NCBI GenBank assembly: GCA_003427395.1
Contig: BFEA01000966.1
Span: 155,155 to 196,978 of the forward strand
DNA from: Chara braunii
Taxonomy: Eukaryota; Streptophyta; Charophyceae; Charales; Characeae
DNA length: 41,824 nt
Direction: 5' to 3'
Shown: piece after piece, positions 20,697-31,080 of the stretch
Position numbering within the stretch: position 1 is the first letter of the stretch
Layout: each line of letters begins with the position of its first letter
Notes under the pieces: generated by a model
What the model was told of the DNA's origin: nothing
Seen by the model: the letters and a program-made list of their open reading frames with translations, nothing else
Database searches by the model: none
Position numbers and translations under genes: made by a program

Positions 20697-21327
20697 GGCG
20701 AGGTCGGAGAGGAGGACGAGGGACAAGAGGGAGAAAGTGGAGAAAGGGTTAGATCGTCGTTGTTTTCCTCATTTTCTGAGGAAGGAGAGGGAGGAAGATC
20801 GGAAGGAGGAAGGAGGCGGAGGTAGGAGGTATGCCGGACGATGGGGACGGAGTTATGGCTGGTGCTAGCCTCAAGCGCAATGCGCACCGTGTTAGCGCCG
20901 TTAGGGCCGAGTTTGACAACGCGAAAACAGCGAGAGAACTTGGGAGCGAGCTTCCGGTCGCGTGCACATTTACGTACCTGTACTAAGTCACCTAATATTT
21001 ATTGATAATGGAGCCCAGCATTTCCGTTCCGGGCCTCGTAGCTACGGACCTGTCTACCGTGGGCCAGCTCGATCATCCTCTGTCTTTTTCGGGCTAGCTT
21101 CGGAACGGCCCGTTCCATCAAATCGGTGTACCTTTTGGCCTTGGCCTCGAGGGCTGCACGCGTGTCTTTTCCTCCTGCTTCGGTGGTTTCCTAGTTACCC
21201 TGGTAGTCAACACAGGGGAGGCTATTAGTTCGAAGCTGAAAGGGGGTAAGCCCCGTAGATTCGTGAGGGGTGACCCGGTGGATCCCGACGATCTGATATA
21301 TGATCTCGGGCCAAAGACGCGTGTCAT
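20693..21327 (-). pseudogene. Element 2 integrase C-terminal region and Pol end
   Basis: Minus-strand remnants: LGDLVQVRK and KLGPNGANTVRIALEAS, then VRHTSYLRLLPPSD and an acidic/Ser-Pro tail ending TGA at 20693-20695. These match the element 1 blocks at 10850-11158. Upstream, the stretch between the core and these blocks is out of phase and has stops. The Pol stop overlaps ORF3's start. Confidence 0.6.
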
Positions 21328-21608
21328 GTGCCTAAGTTCCTGCGAAGGGCGATTTTGATCATACGGTTGGTATTCTTAGCCAAACAGTTCGACTGGGACA
21401 CGTGTGGTGCCGTATGTCGGAGCGTAACGCCCCTTCGCGCAAGCAATTCTTCTGCCTCACCTTTAAATTTCGATCCATTGTCGGTTAGAATTTCTTCCGT
21501 ATCTAGATGAGTAGAGAGGAACTGTTCAATATACGTGGCTATTTCCGCGGCTTTTCGGGTCTTAAAGGGATAGACTTCGATGTACTTGGAAAAGTGGTCA
21601 ATAAGAAC
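21328..21608 (-). pseudogene. Element 2 integrase core, N-terminally deleted
   Basis: Minus-strand core with VLIDHFSKYIEVYPFKTRKA (first catalytic Asp), LDTEEILTDNGSKFKGEA (second), then LRHTT. After a phase change NTNRMIKIALRR aligns with ENANRVIKTALRR of element 1. The catalytic Glu position (about 21375-21377) reads AAG, Lys. The core follows directly on the RNase H end block in one frame, so about 900 bp (PHD-like finger, HHCC domain and core entry in element 1) is missing, with the joint near 21603-21608. This integrase could not work. Confidence 0.75.
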
Positions 21609-21824
21609 CTTCTCAGGTCAGTGCAATCTCGTCAATCCATCCGCGTTCCCGTGTTTCTCGTGCTTCCGGTGACGGATGTCCAAGTCCATGCTCTGCAGCA
21701 CCGTTGCCCATCGCCTGATCATGCCCGGGTAATCCTTCGACTTTTTCAGTGCCAAGACGGGCTCATGATCAGTCACCTGAGTGAATTTTCGTCCGTAAAG
21801 ATAAGCACGAAAGTGACTAATTCC
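21609..21824 (-). pseudogene. Element 2 RNase H, C-terminal remnant
   Basis: Minus-strand RNase H tail: VTDHEPVLALKKSKDYPGMIRRW and LDIRHRKHEKHGNADGLTRLH, then TGA at 21618-21620 and PEKV at the deletion joint. It matches LVTNHESLLALKK and DIIHRKTER in element 1. The N-terminal half of RNase H lies in the upstream frame that stops at 21825. Confidence 0.7.
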
Positions 21825-23027
21825 CTAGAGAGCTGCGTAACATTCTTCCGTCGGAGCGGCGTAGTGGCGCTTGCAGGCGGGCACTGATTTGGACGCATAT
21901 TCTATCACACCCTCGCGCCCGCTTGGTCCCACCAGGGCGAGGATCGCCGAAATCGCCTCTGGCTGCCAATCAGTGATGAGAACAAAAGGCTCTTCAGGAT
22001 CTGGTCTTATAAGGACCGGAGCCGAAATGAGAGCGGCCTTGAGTTTGANAAATGCTTGATCGCACTCCGGTGTCCAGATCAACGGTTGATCCTTGCGCAG
22101 CNGATTTGTGAGGGGTCCCGCAATCGCCGAGAAGCCCTTGATAAATCTTTGGTAGTACGAGGCTAGGCCTAGAAAGGCGCGAACTTGCGTGATAGTGGTG
22201 GGCACCGATGCGTCCCTGACAGTTGCCACCTTTTGTGGCTCCGGTTGGAGTCCCTTGTCTGTCACCACGTGTCCTAGGAAGGAAATGGTGGTGAGAAAGA
22301 ACTGACACTTCTCCAGCGCCACCTTGAATCCTGCATCTCGTAACGCATGAAGTGCCCATTCCATGTGTTGTGCGTGCCCTTNGTAGGANCTCGAGTACAC
22401 CAGGATGTCATCCATGTACACAGTCACGCAGTAGTTGATGATGCTCTGTGCCAAACGAGTCTTCCGTACAAAATTCTGAAAAGTCATATTCATGGCTCGT
22501 TGGAAGGTCGCANGGGCGTTACANATACCCATCGGACATCGAATCCACTGCCACGTACCTTCGAAAAACACAAACGCCGTTTTCGAACGATCTTCTTCTC
22601 GAACAAGAAGATAATGGAACCCATGGCGAACATCAAACTTGCTGAAAAATCGAGCACTCCCAATCGCATCTAACAACTCATCAATTTNGGGGAGGGGGTA
22701 CACATCCTTAATCGTGATATAATTCAANTTTCGATAATCAATGCAAATACGAANTCCTCCGGCCTTTTTAGGCACGATTACTACGGGAAAAAACCAAGGA
22801 CCTATCGNGGGTTCAATCCAACCATTGGCTTCGAATTNTTTAATCCTCTGAAAAGCGGCAACTCGTTGAGCTGGCGAATATCGGTAAGGGACGCAGCCAA
22901 TGGGTGGATGATCTCCCGTAAGAATGGCATGCTCGATCACATTAGTTAAGCCGATGTCAGTATCGTGCACACTCAATACGTCTGCGTAATCATTTAACAC
23001 ACAAATTAATGATTTTCGCAGTTCCAC
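21825..23027 (-). pseudogene. pol: Element 2 reverse transcriptase and RNase H start
   Basis: A 400-codon frame without internal stops, the best preserved RT piece in elements 1 and 2. Blocks: CVPYRYSPAQRVAAFQRI, FPVVIVPKKAGG, ICIDYR-LNYITIKDVYPLP, motif A FSKFDVRHGFHYLL, CPMG-CNA-ATFQRAMNMTF, catalytic VYMDDILVYS (about 22395-22424), thumb VRAFLGLASYYQRFIKGFS (about 22130-22190), then RNase H FVLITDWQPEAISAILA and VIEYASKSV. It ends in TAG/TGA at 21825. Upstream frames (23172-25763) are in the same phase, so gag and pol formed one continuous frame. Unresolved bases occur inside motifs. Confidence 0.92.
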
Positions 23028-23564
23028 AGGAACGTGGCTCGGGAGAGTGATTGTCTATTCTTCGGCATTCTTAAGGGGTATATCGACCTAATCTTCCGGC
23101 CGTTTCCGTCGTTCATCGACACTAGAGAAGACGGAACTGCTGGTGCGAACAGAGAAGACAGTGGCTATCATCTAGGACTCAGCGGGGCTGATCATCTCTG
23201 TTTCTTTAGTTTCAGCATCAGTCTCTGAACCATCCGGAGTCGGTTCCACAGTTAGTCCTGTTAGATCCGTCATTTCTTGCATTAGATTNGGCACATCACT
23301 TACCGGTGCTCCCGATTCTTGTTTAATCAAAGCGACGGTGGCTCCTGTTGTTACTAAGGATCGGGGTGGAAAAACAGAAACGTCCAAATACTGTTTCGTT
23401 TGCTGATAACGCGTTCGTAAGGAAAGAGTTCCTTCGTAGAAAGTGCGAGGGGGTTCCAAATCATCAGTTAGATCGAAAACTTGTAATATGGGTTCCCCGA
23501 GAAGAACGGAAGGGCTGCCCTGGGTTGTCAGAGGCGCGCTGTCATTGGAATCCACGTGGAAGCT
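23028..23564 (-). pseudogene. Element 2 protease-RT linker
   Basis: Minus-strand linker in the Pol phase, open at 23172-23555 (LLGEPILQVFDLTDDLEPPR). It is interrupted by stops at 23172-23174 (TAG where element 1 has CAG) and twice more before the RT. The matching block in element 1 is at 7413-7817. No catalytic domain. Confidence 0.6.
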
Positions 23565-24890
23565 TCAGATAGTATCGGGGCACATTTGAAATTCTTCAGG
23601 AATTTCATGTTCGAAAAGATCGACCNGGTGTTTCCATTCTTCTTCACTGGGCATCTCTTCTTCGTATTCCTGTCCCCTGATCTCATCTTCCGAGGAAGTG
23701 CATTTCTTTGAAGTAATGCATCGAATCATCCCTATTTGGGCTGAGTTAGGGACCCGTTTTATCGTTCGGGTAGAAACTCGCAAAGGGATAGTTTGAGGTT
23801 TTCCCCCAGTTTGTACGAGCACCGGTTGCTTTGAATCGAAATACAGATGTGCGCCTACCGCCATTGCCCAAGGTATTCCTAACAACACAGAGTAGGAATG
23901 CACATCTATTACAAGTGCGTTAACAAGGACGTGTACTCGCCCGACCTTTACAACCATGTTTTCGATAATGCCTTCAATGTTCATTGCTTCCTCGTCGGCC
24001 GAAACATAATTGTCTTTGCCAGATTGAGGAAGAATGGATTCAAGTCGTCCCGTCTTTTTAACAACGTTCAATGATATGGCCACTGCAAAAGACCCTCTAT
24101 CAATTAGGGCATTAAACGGCTTACCCCTAACTTCACAGTCACATTCCTCACTTTTCCATAATACCGGCCGAGCTCGTACGAAGAAATATTTTTCTGGTAA
24201 AAAGATCGCGGCTATTCGTGCAGCCTCGAGCTCTAGTTCTTTCATATCAGGTTCAGGAGATGCAACTTCTTCACTTCCTTCTTTCTTCTTCAACATCCGT
24301 TGTATGCGCTGATAAGTGAAGCGCTTTTTATTTTTCTGGCAGTGTTGTGGAAGTTTATCGTTCGCAGCTTCAGATATGGTGAGCTGATGTCCTACTGGGA
24401 TAGGAACGCGAATATCTAATTGCTTGAGCGTTTTTAGTACATCAATGTCTCCTGTCCGAAACTGCGATTCTGGATTGGATTCGCGGTCGACCCATTCGAG
24501 ATCATCTGGGACCGACCAGATTGCTCCGATCATGCCCGCGAGATGGAGATACTCGAGGGGATCGACCACGTCAGCGGCGTCAGAAAAAGAAGCTCCGAAA
24601 GTCGACGTCGTTGCCAGTGAAGGGGAAGGCTGTTCTGGAACATATGCTACGAGCCCTCCTCCCTGATCCGTATCTATCAGAGCGGCAACTCGTCCTTGAT
24701 TAAGGGCGACAGGGGCCGCAGCAGGGGGAGGCTGATTACGTTTCGACCGCAGACAGTCCCGGGCGAAATGCCCGGGCTGCTTGCAGTTGAAGCATTCGAT
24801 CTTTCCTACTGGATTAGCTAAATGAGAGAACTGAGGTGCTAATCCTGGAGCAGGCGAGGCAGGTAAGAGTGGAAATGATGCAGGGGCAGG
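23565..24890 (-). pseudogene. Element 2 nucleocapsid knuckle and aspartic protease
   Basis: One open frame of about 442 codons. N-terminal to C-terminal: zinc knuckle CFNCKQPGHFARDC (C-x2-C-x4-H-x4-C), a Pro/Ala-rich stretch, the YLHLAGMIGAIW block shared with element 1, then a retropepsin-like domain with NALIDRGSFAVAIS and YSVLLGIPWAMAV. The active-site triplet is D-R-G instead of D-[ST]-G, which should abolish activity. An acidic tail follows. It ends with TGA at 23565-23567. Upstream it is bounded by TGA at 24891-24893, where CGA would be expected. The frame is the same as gag and RT. Confidence 0.8.
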
Positions 24891-24932
24891 TCAAGCAGGT
24901 GTCGGGTTAGGCTTAATGAGTCGGCTCATTCT

Positions 24933-25763
24933 CTATTCCATCTGTTCCATATGAGCGGCTTGCATTTGAATCAAGTTGCTCATCCACTCAGACTGCTTGG
25001 TAGTAGATGTATGGATCATCTGGGCAAGGTGTAGATTGGTTTTGGCCGACGAGGGAGGTTCAGATGAAGTTCCGCTTCTAACGGCTGCGATCGATAGATT
25101 CACCGGGGGAGATGGAGGAGAAGCAGTCGGGATATCGAAAACGATCCCGCCGGGAAGATCATGGTCTGGTCGGGGATAAAATCGTTCAACTGCTTGTAGC
25201 CATGATCGCCTTTTGGCCGCTACATCGCGTATGGTATCTGTAATGTCCTCGTCTCCCTGTCTGATATGTTTTTTTGTATCAGCCAAGTCCATCTCTAACG
25301 CTTTAGTAATGATAGCCGATAACTGGGTTGTTTTTGGCGGAACCTTTTTCTGCAGTTTCTCTTTCAAGGTCGGACTTCGAAGGTGATCAATAAACAAATC
25401 TCGAGCAGATTTCTCGTCTCACCCGGATTTATCTAATGTGGTTTGAAATCGATGAACAAAGTCGGGTAACAGTTCCCCGGATCCTTGGGGTCGATTTTTG
25501 AGTACATACCAGGCGGCATCTTCACTAACCGTATCAAATCGAGCCAAGAAGGCTTGCTTAAAGGTCTCCCAATCTACCCATGTATGCTTTCTGAACCAGT
25601 CATGCGATGTATTGCGGAGCAGTAAGGTCAGAACACGGGGAAAATCGGTTGCGCTGTAGTTTTGTGCTTCGACCGCTTTCAGCCAAGCCTCTAGATGGGT
25701 ATGGTTGGGGAAGAAGGGAAATGAGGCAGGTATACTAACGATCACCCTAGTACCATCCACCAT
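24933..25763 (-). pseudogene. gag: Element 2 gag (capsid part)
   Basis: From the ATG at 25761-25763: PNHTHLEAWLKAVEAQNY, SHDWFRKHTWVDWETFKQAFLARFDTV, then TGA at 25419-25421, and in the same phase DLFIDHLRSPTLKEKLQKK down to TAG at 24933-24935. It is a Ty3-type capsid, homologous to element 1 gag. A TAG lies nine codons upstream of the chosen ATG. Both internal breaks are single stop codons without a phase change, so Gag once ran straight into the zinc knuckle and protease. Confidence 0.8.
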
Positions 25764-26199
25764 TGGTATTGCGGGTGCAGCCGCACTGGACTAAGACCTG
25801 GGCATTGGGCGATCTCGACGAGCTAGTTGAAGGTCTCCTCTACCTCTCGCCAGTTCGTCTTGCTATCATCAGAACCGACACGTTGTCAGGCGGCCACAAG
25901 CAGTGCGCCTCCTGAAATCTGCAGTTTTGGGACTCAGGCCCCGGGACAAGTCCGTGATTTGATGGTACTCTCGTATGACCAGGCGGCAAAAATTAGGGGA
26001 ACTCAGGGCACCCCTGATTTTTGGCGCACTGAGCCTTGCGAGTAATCCTCAAAGATGGCGAGATGGGTGGTCGCACTCGACATGTCTAGGGACTGTCATT
26101 TCTGGCCGTTCAACGGGCTAGAACCGAAATGGCCTGCCGCGGGGAGGCATCGGGGGAACTGACCTCGCCACAACGTTTCTGCCGCATACGAGGGGGGCT
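25764..26199 (-). other. Element 2 leader remnant, no gene
   Basis: About 430 bases upstream (minus strand) of gag. No primer site of the iMet or Asp type is visible on the minus strand and no LTR end can be assigned. The leader of element 1 is only about 220 bases, so this should contain the PBS if intact. It may be diverged, or cut by the insertion of element 3 at 26200. Confidence 0.4.
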
Positions 26200-28372
26200 G
26201 TGATGAGGCCTTAAATTTTTGTCTATTTTAGTACCATAATTAAAGATGGGGAAGAGGGATTAAGACCAGTAAGGGGGAAGAGAAAAACATAATANTCCTT
26301 ATTTNTTTATTTTTCACGGCATTTAATTCTAGGAGGAAAACCCTTGTTATTTTATGTAATCGACAATGAAATTAAAAACATGGGAAAANATTAAAAATGG
26401 TAAAAGAGAAAAGAGACAAAAGNAATTCGGNCATTTATCCAAACTCTCTCGGAATTTAATTTTGGGGAATTTACGNTTAATTTACTGTTTCAGANAATAG
26501 AATTGAGGAAAACGAAGAACGANTAAAAACGATGAAAGGGGACGGAAACCCATGACTATTGGGAGATCGGCCTNATTTCGGCTCGATTACCCGCCATNAG
26601 CTCAGAGCCCGGATCGAACATTTTCCCCGGATTTGAACAGTTTTCACTGCTGCCGATGGTCGAGNTTCGCTGCATCGCTTTCCCTGGTTTGCTTGATTAC
26701 TAACATTACCNCGGTTGAGATATTCTGAGAGCANGAGTCGCNTGGACANCATGGGGTGGTGCTGCCTTGGGTCGACTATGGTGTTTGGTTCGGTACGGAT
26801 ANGAGGGTTGTTACGGAGTGGNTGCGCCCTANGGTGCNTGATGTGCTTCAGGTACGGTATGGGCCCGGTAACAGNTGTCTCACTACGGTGACTTATTTTC
26901 AGGTTTGGGACAGCTGANGTGATTTNCTTNCAGNACCGGGACCGCTACGACAGCTNTTCCAGGTTTGGAACCTTGGCGGCAGTTAGTTTTCNGNTCCGGA
27001 AANGTAGNGGCATTCTATATCAGGTTCGGGACAGGTACGTAATTAACATGGCAAGGTTATACGAGTTCGGCATCCCCGTGTGCCTTCACGACCNACTTGC
27101 AAGTCATTTCAGGGGGCANAATAGAAGGGAAGGTTCGGTGCAGTGACGAGACATTATCCACAAAACGGTATTCGNCATCGNACTGNTGTGACGACGNCAC
27201 AGGCTGTTGAAATTCAGGGTAGCAATTCAGGTTCGNCACGTTCTGCTTGGTATTGACATGGGCCNTAGCCGGCAGGGCGCTATNTTCTGTGACCATGGTT
27301 GCTGTTTCGGAGTTGGCTTAGTACTTTCACTGGGACGGTGTCGGTACGGGCTACTTCTATTCGTTGTCGAGACGGCCGGAATGACCGCTAGTTCGGGCTG
27401 GCATGGCATTGCAGACTGGTTCTTGTTTGCAGGTTCGGAATTGGTAAGACTGCTGGGACAAGTACGGCCCAGGTATGGTGATGGTACAGGCCGCAATTTA
27501 ACGCTACAAGGTTGACACGGTGTGAGTTTTCACGATTCAGGCACACTTATTCCTGGCCACAGACACTGAATTGACGACGGCACGACGCGGCCCCGGGGGG
27601 GGGGTGTTCCAGTCTGCCTCTTTTGTTTTGATATGGTCGGTGGTTCGACCTTGGCGTTGATCTGGTACCGGTGCAGCCACTGCAGTCCGGAGCTATTATG
27701 TTTCTGCAAGGTTGCTGGTTCGTAGCTGAGAGCGGGCATTGAAGCCGATGCTGTTATCACATGGTACGATACTTGATCCGGTCCGGGGGAAAATTCACTC
27801 GGACAGTGATCATGAAACTCATGGAACCCCTCGGCTCTGATCCAAGACTACCGGGTCAAGACTGCGGTACCAATGGGATTACTGCTGCTGAAGACAGGTA
27901 CACCGGACCCGTAGGCCTTGTACCGCTGGAACCAATGGCACCATTCCGTCTCGAGCTGGGTACTGGAGAGTCAGGAGGGCAGTGAGCCTTACTGGTATCT
28001 GCAGTTAAGGCCGGGGAGATAGAAGAGCCAGGGGGGGCGAGACAACGGGGGGGGAATTGGAAGGAGCGTGGACTAGCGTGCACGGCGTGCACATTGGTAG
28101 AGCTCACCGGGCATGGTGCACGTTTCGTACGTGTGGGTGATGATCTATCGAAGATTGGATGCTCAGCGGGGAATGGTGTGGCAAGAGGGGACAGCCAGAG
28201 CAGACGGCGCTGGGGGGGGCCCAGGAATGCGAGCAAGGTGCACCCGCGTCCGACATCAGGAGCAGAAGTGTTCGCTCTCGGACGGTTACTCTGCGTGAGC
28301 GAGGGGAGTGGGAATTCATGAGGTGGATGAGCTTGTGTGGGTGATAGTTCGTTTTCGGGAGATGGTGTGGCG

Positions 28373-28559
28373 CAGTGAGAACGGACGGGGGCAGAGGAAG
28401 TCGAGCTAGGCGTTCACAGCCCTCTCCATATGAGAAGAGAAGGCAGCCGTGCGGAACAGAGAGTTNCGCAGTGAGAACGGACGGGGGCAGAGGAAGTCGA
28501 GCTAGGCGTTCACAGCCCTCTCCATATGAGAAGAGAAGGCAGCCGTGCGGAACAGAGAG
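28373..28559 (+). repeat. 93-base exact duplication split by N
   Basis: CGCAGTGAGAACGGACGGGG... to GAGAGTT occurs twice, exactly, with a single N at 28466 between copies. The second copy runs into the tandem array. This is the same pattern as at 14241 and is likely an assembly artefact. Confidence 0.65.
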
Positions 28560-28586
28560 TTCCAGAGAAACAATTTAACTAAGTTT

Positions 28587-30130
28587 CCCCGCTAGAGGCG
28601 GGAACAGCGAGCTACAGTGATCTGTCCCAATAAGCCCCCTATGAGGAAACCGCCAGTTTCATTCCAATTAAGCATTTTGACTTTTATTTTTTTTCCCCGC
28701 TGGAGGCGGAACAGCGAGCTCCAGTGATCTGTCCCAATCGGCCCTCAATGAGGGAACAGCCAGTTTCAGTGATACATTGCAATTAAACATTTCGACTATT
28801 ATTTTTTCCCCGTTGGAGGCGGGAACAGCGAGTAGGCGATCACAGCCCTCTCCATATGAGAAGAGAAGGCAGTCGTGCGGAACAGAGAGTTCCAGAGAAA
28901 GAATCTAACTAAGTTTCCCCGCTGGAGGCGGGAACAGCGAGCTACAGTGATCTGTCCCAATAAGCCCCCTATGAGGAAACCGCCAGTTTCATCCCAATTA
29001 AGAATTTCGACTTTTATTTTTTTTTCTCCCCGCTGGAGGCGGGAACAGCGAGCTCCAGTGATCTGTCCCAATCGGCCCTCAATGAGGGAACAACCAGTTT
29101 CAGTGATACAATTCCAATTAAACATTTCAACTTTTATTTTTTTCCCGCTAGAGGCGGGAACAGCGAGTAGACGTTCACAGCACTCTCCATATGAGAAGAG
29201 AAGGCAGCCGTGCGGAACAGAGAGTTCCAGAGAAACAATCCAACTAAGTTTACCCGCTGGAGGCGGGAACAGCGAGCTACAGTGATCTATCCCAATAAGC
29301 CCCCTATGAGAAAACCGCCAGTTTCATTCTTATTAAGCATTTTGACTTTTATTTTTTCCCCGCTAGAGGCGGGAACAGCGAGCTCCAGTGATCTCTCCCA
29401 ATCGGCCCTCAATGAGGGAGCAGCCAGTTTCAGTGATACATTCCAATTAAACATTTCGACTATTATTTTTTCCCCACTGGAGGCACGAACAGCGAGTAGG
29501 CAATCACAGCCCTCTCCATATGAGAAGAGAAGGCAGCCGTGCGGAACAGAGAGTTCCAGAGAAACAATCTAAGTTTCCCCGCTGGAGGCGGGAACACCGA
29601 CCTACAGTGACCTGTCCCAATAAGCCCCCTATGAGGAAACAGCCAGTTTCATTCCAATTAAGCATTTTGACTTTTATTTTTTTCCCGCTGCAGGCGGGAA
29701 CAACGAGCTCCAGTGATCTGTCCCAATAAGCCCCCTATGAGGAAACCGCCAGTTTCATTCCAATTAAGCATTTTGACTTTTATTTTCTCCCCGCTGGAGG
29801 CGGGAACAGCGAGCTCCAATGATCTGTCCCAATCGGCCCTCAATGAGGGAACAGCCAGTTTCAGTGATACATTCCAATTAAACATTTCGACTATTATTTT
29901 TTTCCCCACTGGAGGCGGGAACAGCGAGCTTCAGTGAACTGTCTCAATCGGCCTTCAATGAGNGAACAACCAGTTTCAGTGATACATTCCAATTAAGCAT
30001 TTCGACTTTTTTTTTCCCCGCTGGAGGCGGGAACAGCGAGTTCCAGTGATCTGTCTCAATCGGCCCTCAATGAGGAAACAGTCAGTTTCAGTGATACACT
30101 CCAAACAAGCATTTCTAGCTTCTGATTCAA
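28587..30130 (+). repeat. Higher-order tandem array, about 14 units of 104-118 bp
   Basis: Each unit opens with CCCCGCTGGAGGCGGGAACAGCGAG or a variant, whose CCCGC and GCGGG arms can pair around a 5-base loop. Starts are near 28587, 28695, 28808, 28917, 29028, 29144, 29252, 29358, 29472, 29577, 29684, 29789, 29904 and 30016. Three unit types follow each other: A (AATAAGCCCCCTATGAGG), B (AATCGGCCCTCAATGAGGG, CAGTGATACA) and C (CTCTCCATATGAGAAGAG, GTGCGGAACAGAGAG). The order is A-B-C repeated three times with a period of about 330 bp, then A-A-B-B-B. Frames running through it are translations of the repeat, not genes. Confidence 0.85.
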
Positions 30131-30362
30131 CCAAGTTTGCGACAGATTTCTGCATCTTTTGATGGCGAGGAGGTCGGAGAGAAGGACAGACATGCTATGT
30201 TCCCCTATGGCTGGATGAAGAAAGGTTATTGTGGATTTTTTTTTAGGCATACGCAACTAGTTTGAACAAAAGCCGGCTTTTTGCTGGACGAGGGGAAGGG
30301 GGAACAGACTTGTACTGGGGTTTCATTTCGGACAGAAGAGGAAGAGGATAGGATTAGCAGCC

Positions 30363-30560
30363 TGTGAGAGTGTGTGTGTGTGTGTGCGTGTGTGCGTATG
30401 TGAGAGAGAAAGAGAGAAAGAGGGAGAAAGACTGAGTAAGAGAGAGAGAGCAGCGAGAGTGAGAGAGAGAGAGCAGCGAGAGTGAGAGAGAGAGAGCAGC
30501 GAGAGTGGGAGAGAAAGAGCAGCCAGACTAAGGGAGCGAGAATAGTCTGAGAAAGGGAGC
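30363..30560 (+). repeat. GT/GA microsatellite and 22-base minisatellite
   Basis: (GT)n with GCGT interruptions passes into (GA)n-rich sequence. That holds three or four copies of a unit of about 22 bases, GAGAGAGAGAGCAGCGAGAGT, at about 30440-30510. Confidence 0.75.
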
Positions 30561-30944
30561 GAGAACAACGAAAGGGGGAGAAAGAGAAAGAAACTTGTTG
30601 TGGTGGCCTAGTAGCTGTTCCCGGATGACTGCAAAAAACTCACCATTGAGTGGGGGGGGCTGATGATTGTTGAAAACCCCTAGTGCGTGAATCGGTTGAA
30701 TTGTTAATTGATCACTGAAAACGTACTAACGCGTGATACCAATTGACTGTTGCAACTCCTTGTTGATCGAAGCTGCTAAATTACAAAAAGGAAGAAAGTG
30801 AAAATAGGGAGCATGACAGGGCACCCCCGACTTCGATGCCTGCCGGTCGCTGAGGACCTCGGGACGGACGCGGCGAGTGACAGGCGCCGTAGCCCTTGGC
30901 TTCAGCGAACGGTAGGCGCCCTTCCCCGGGTTTCCTCACAACTT

Positions 30945-30962
30945 TGGCGCCGTTGCCGGGGA
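30945..30962 (+). promoter_or_regulatory. Primer binding site, tRNA-Asp
   Basis: TGGCGCCGTTGCCGGGGA is a perfect complement of the 3' end of plant-type tRNA-Asp(GTC) (CCCCGGCAACGGCGCCA). This site is used by several plant Ty3/gypsy groups. It fixes the LTR end and the strand of element 3. Confidence 0.88.
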
Positions 30963-31080
30963 GGGGAGCAGCACCCCCAAGGCCGCGGCCTTCCCCAACC
31001 AACGGTGGTGCACGGGCTGATTAGTCAAGCACTAATTAGCCCAATTCCTTTATTAGTTTCATTTTTTTATATTTTTTGAA

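Larger units (their letters stand above)
15723..26199 (-). mobile_element. Ty3/gypsy LTR retrotransposon, element 2 (degraded, nested)
   Basis: Minus-strand element related to element 1 with the same order: gag, protease, RT, RNase H, integrase, ORF3, 3' LTR. On the minus strand its 3' LTR starts TGTGACGAACC at 18552 and ends TCGTCACA at 15723, an 8-base inverted terminal pair. It begins exactly where element 1's 3' LTR loses homology, so it most likely inserted there; GACGA at 15718-15722 is the candidate target duplication. The protein sequence differs widely from element 1, so the two are separate families. Its 5' LTR and primer site are not visible. The upper boundary is taken as the next TGTGA at 26200 and is uncertain. 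Confidence 0.8.
26200..30940 (+). repeat. Putative 5' LTR of element 3
   Basis: The end is well placed: TTTCCTCACA lies four bases before the PBS. The start is inferred from TGTGATGAGG at 26200, which gives matching termini TGTGA...TCACA. The length of 4.7 kb is large but known for some plant Ty3/gypsy lineages. Other TGTGA starts inside the interval (for example near 27522 or 30362) cannot be excluded. Contents: AT-rich opening to about 26500, a stretch with recurrent CAGGTTCGG-like motifs (26770-27500), G-runs near 27600, the higher-order repeat array (28587-30130) and a GT/GA microsatellite. Without the 3' LTR the call cannot be confirmed. Confidence 0.45.

Noticed and set aside
28375-29937. 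Plus-strand frames of 67-136 codons across the tandem array, with repeated RRWRREQRA-type peptides
   Set aside because: They simply follow the repeat units and have no independent coding support.
28587-30130. CRISPR-like array of regularly spaced repeats
   Set aside because: Units are contiguous variants of each other without unique spacers, inside a eukaryotic LTR.
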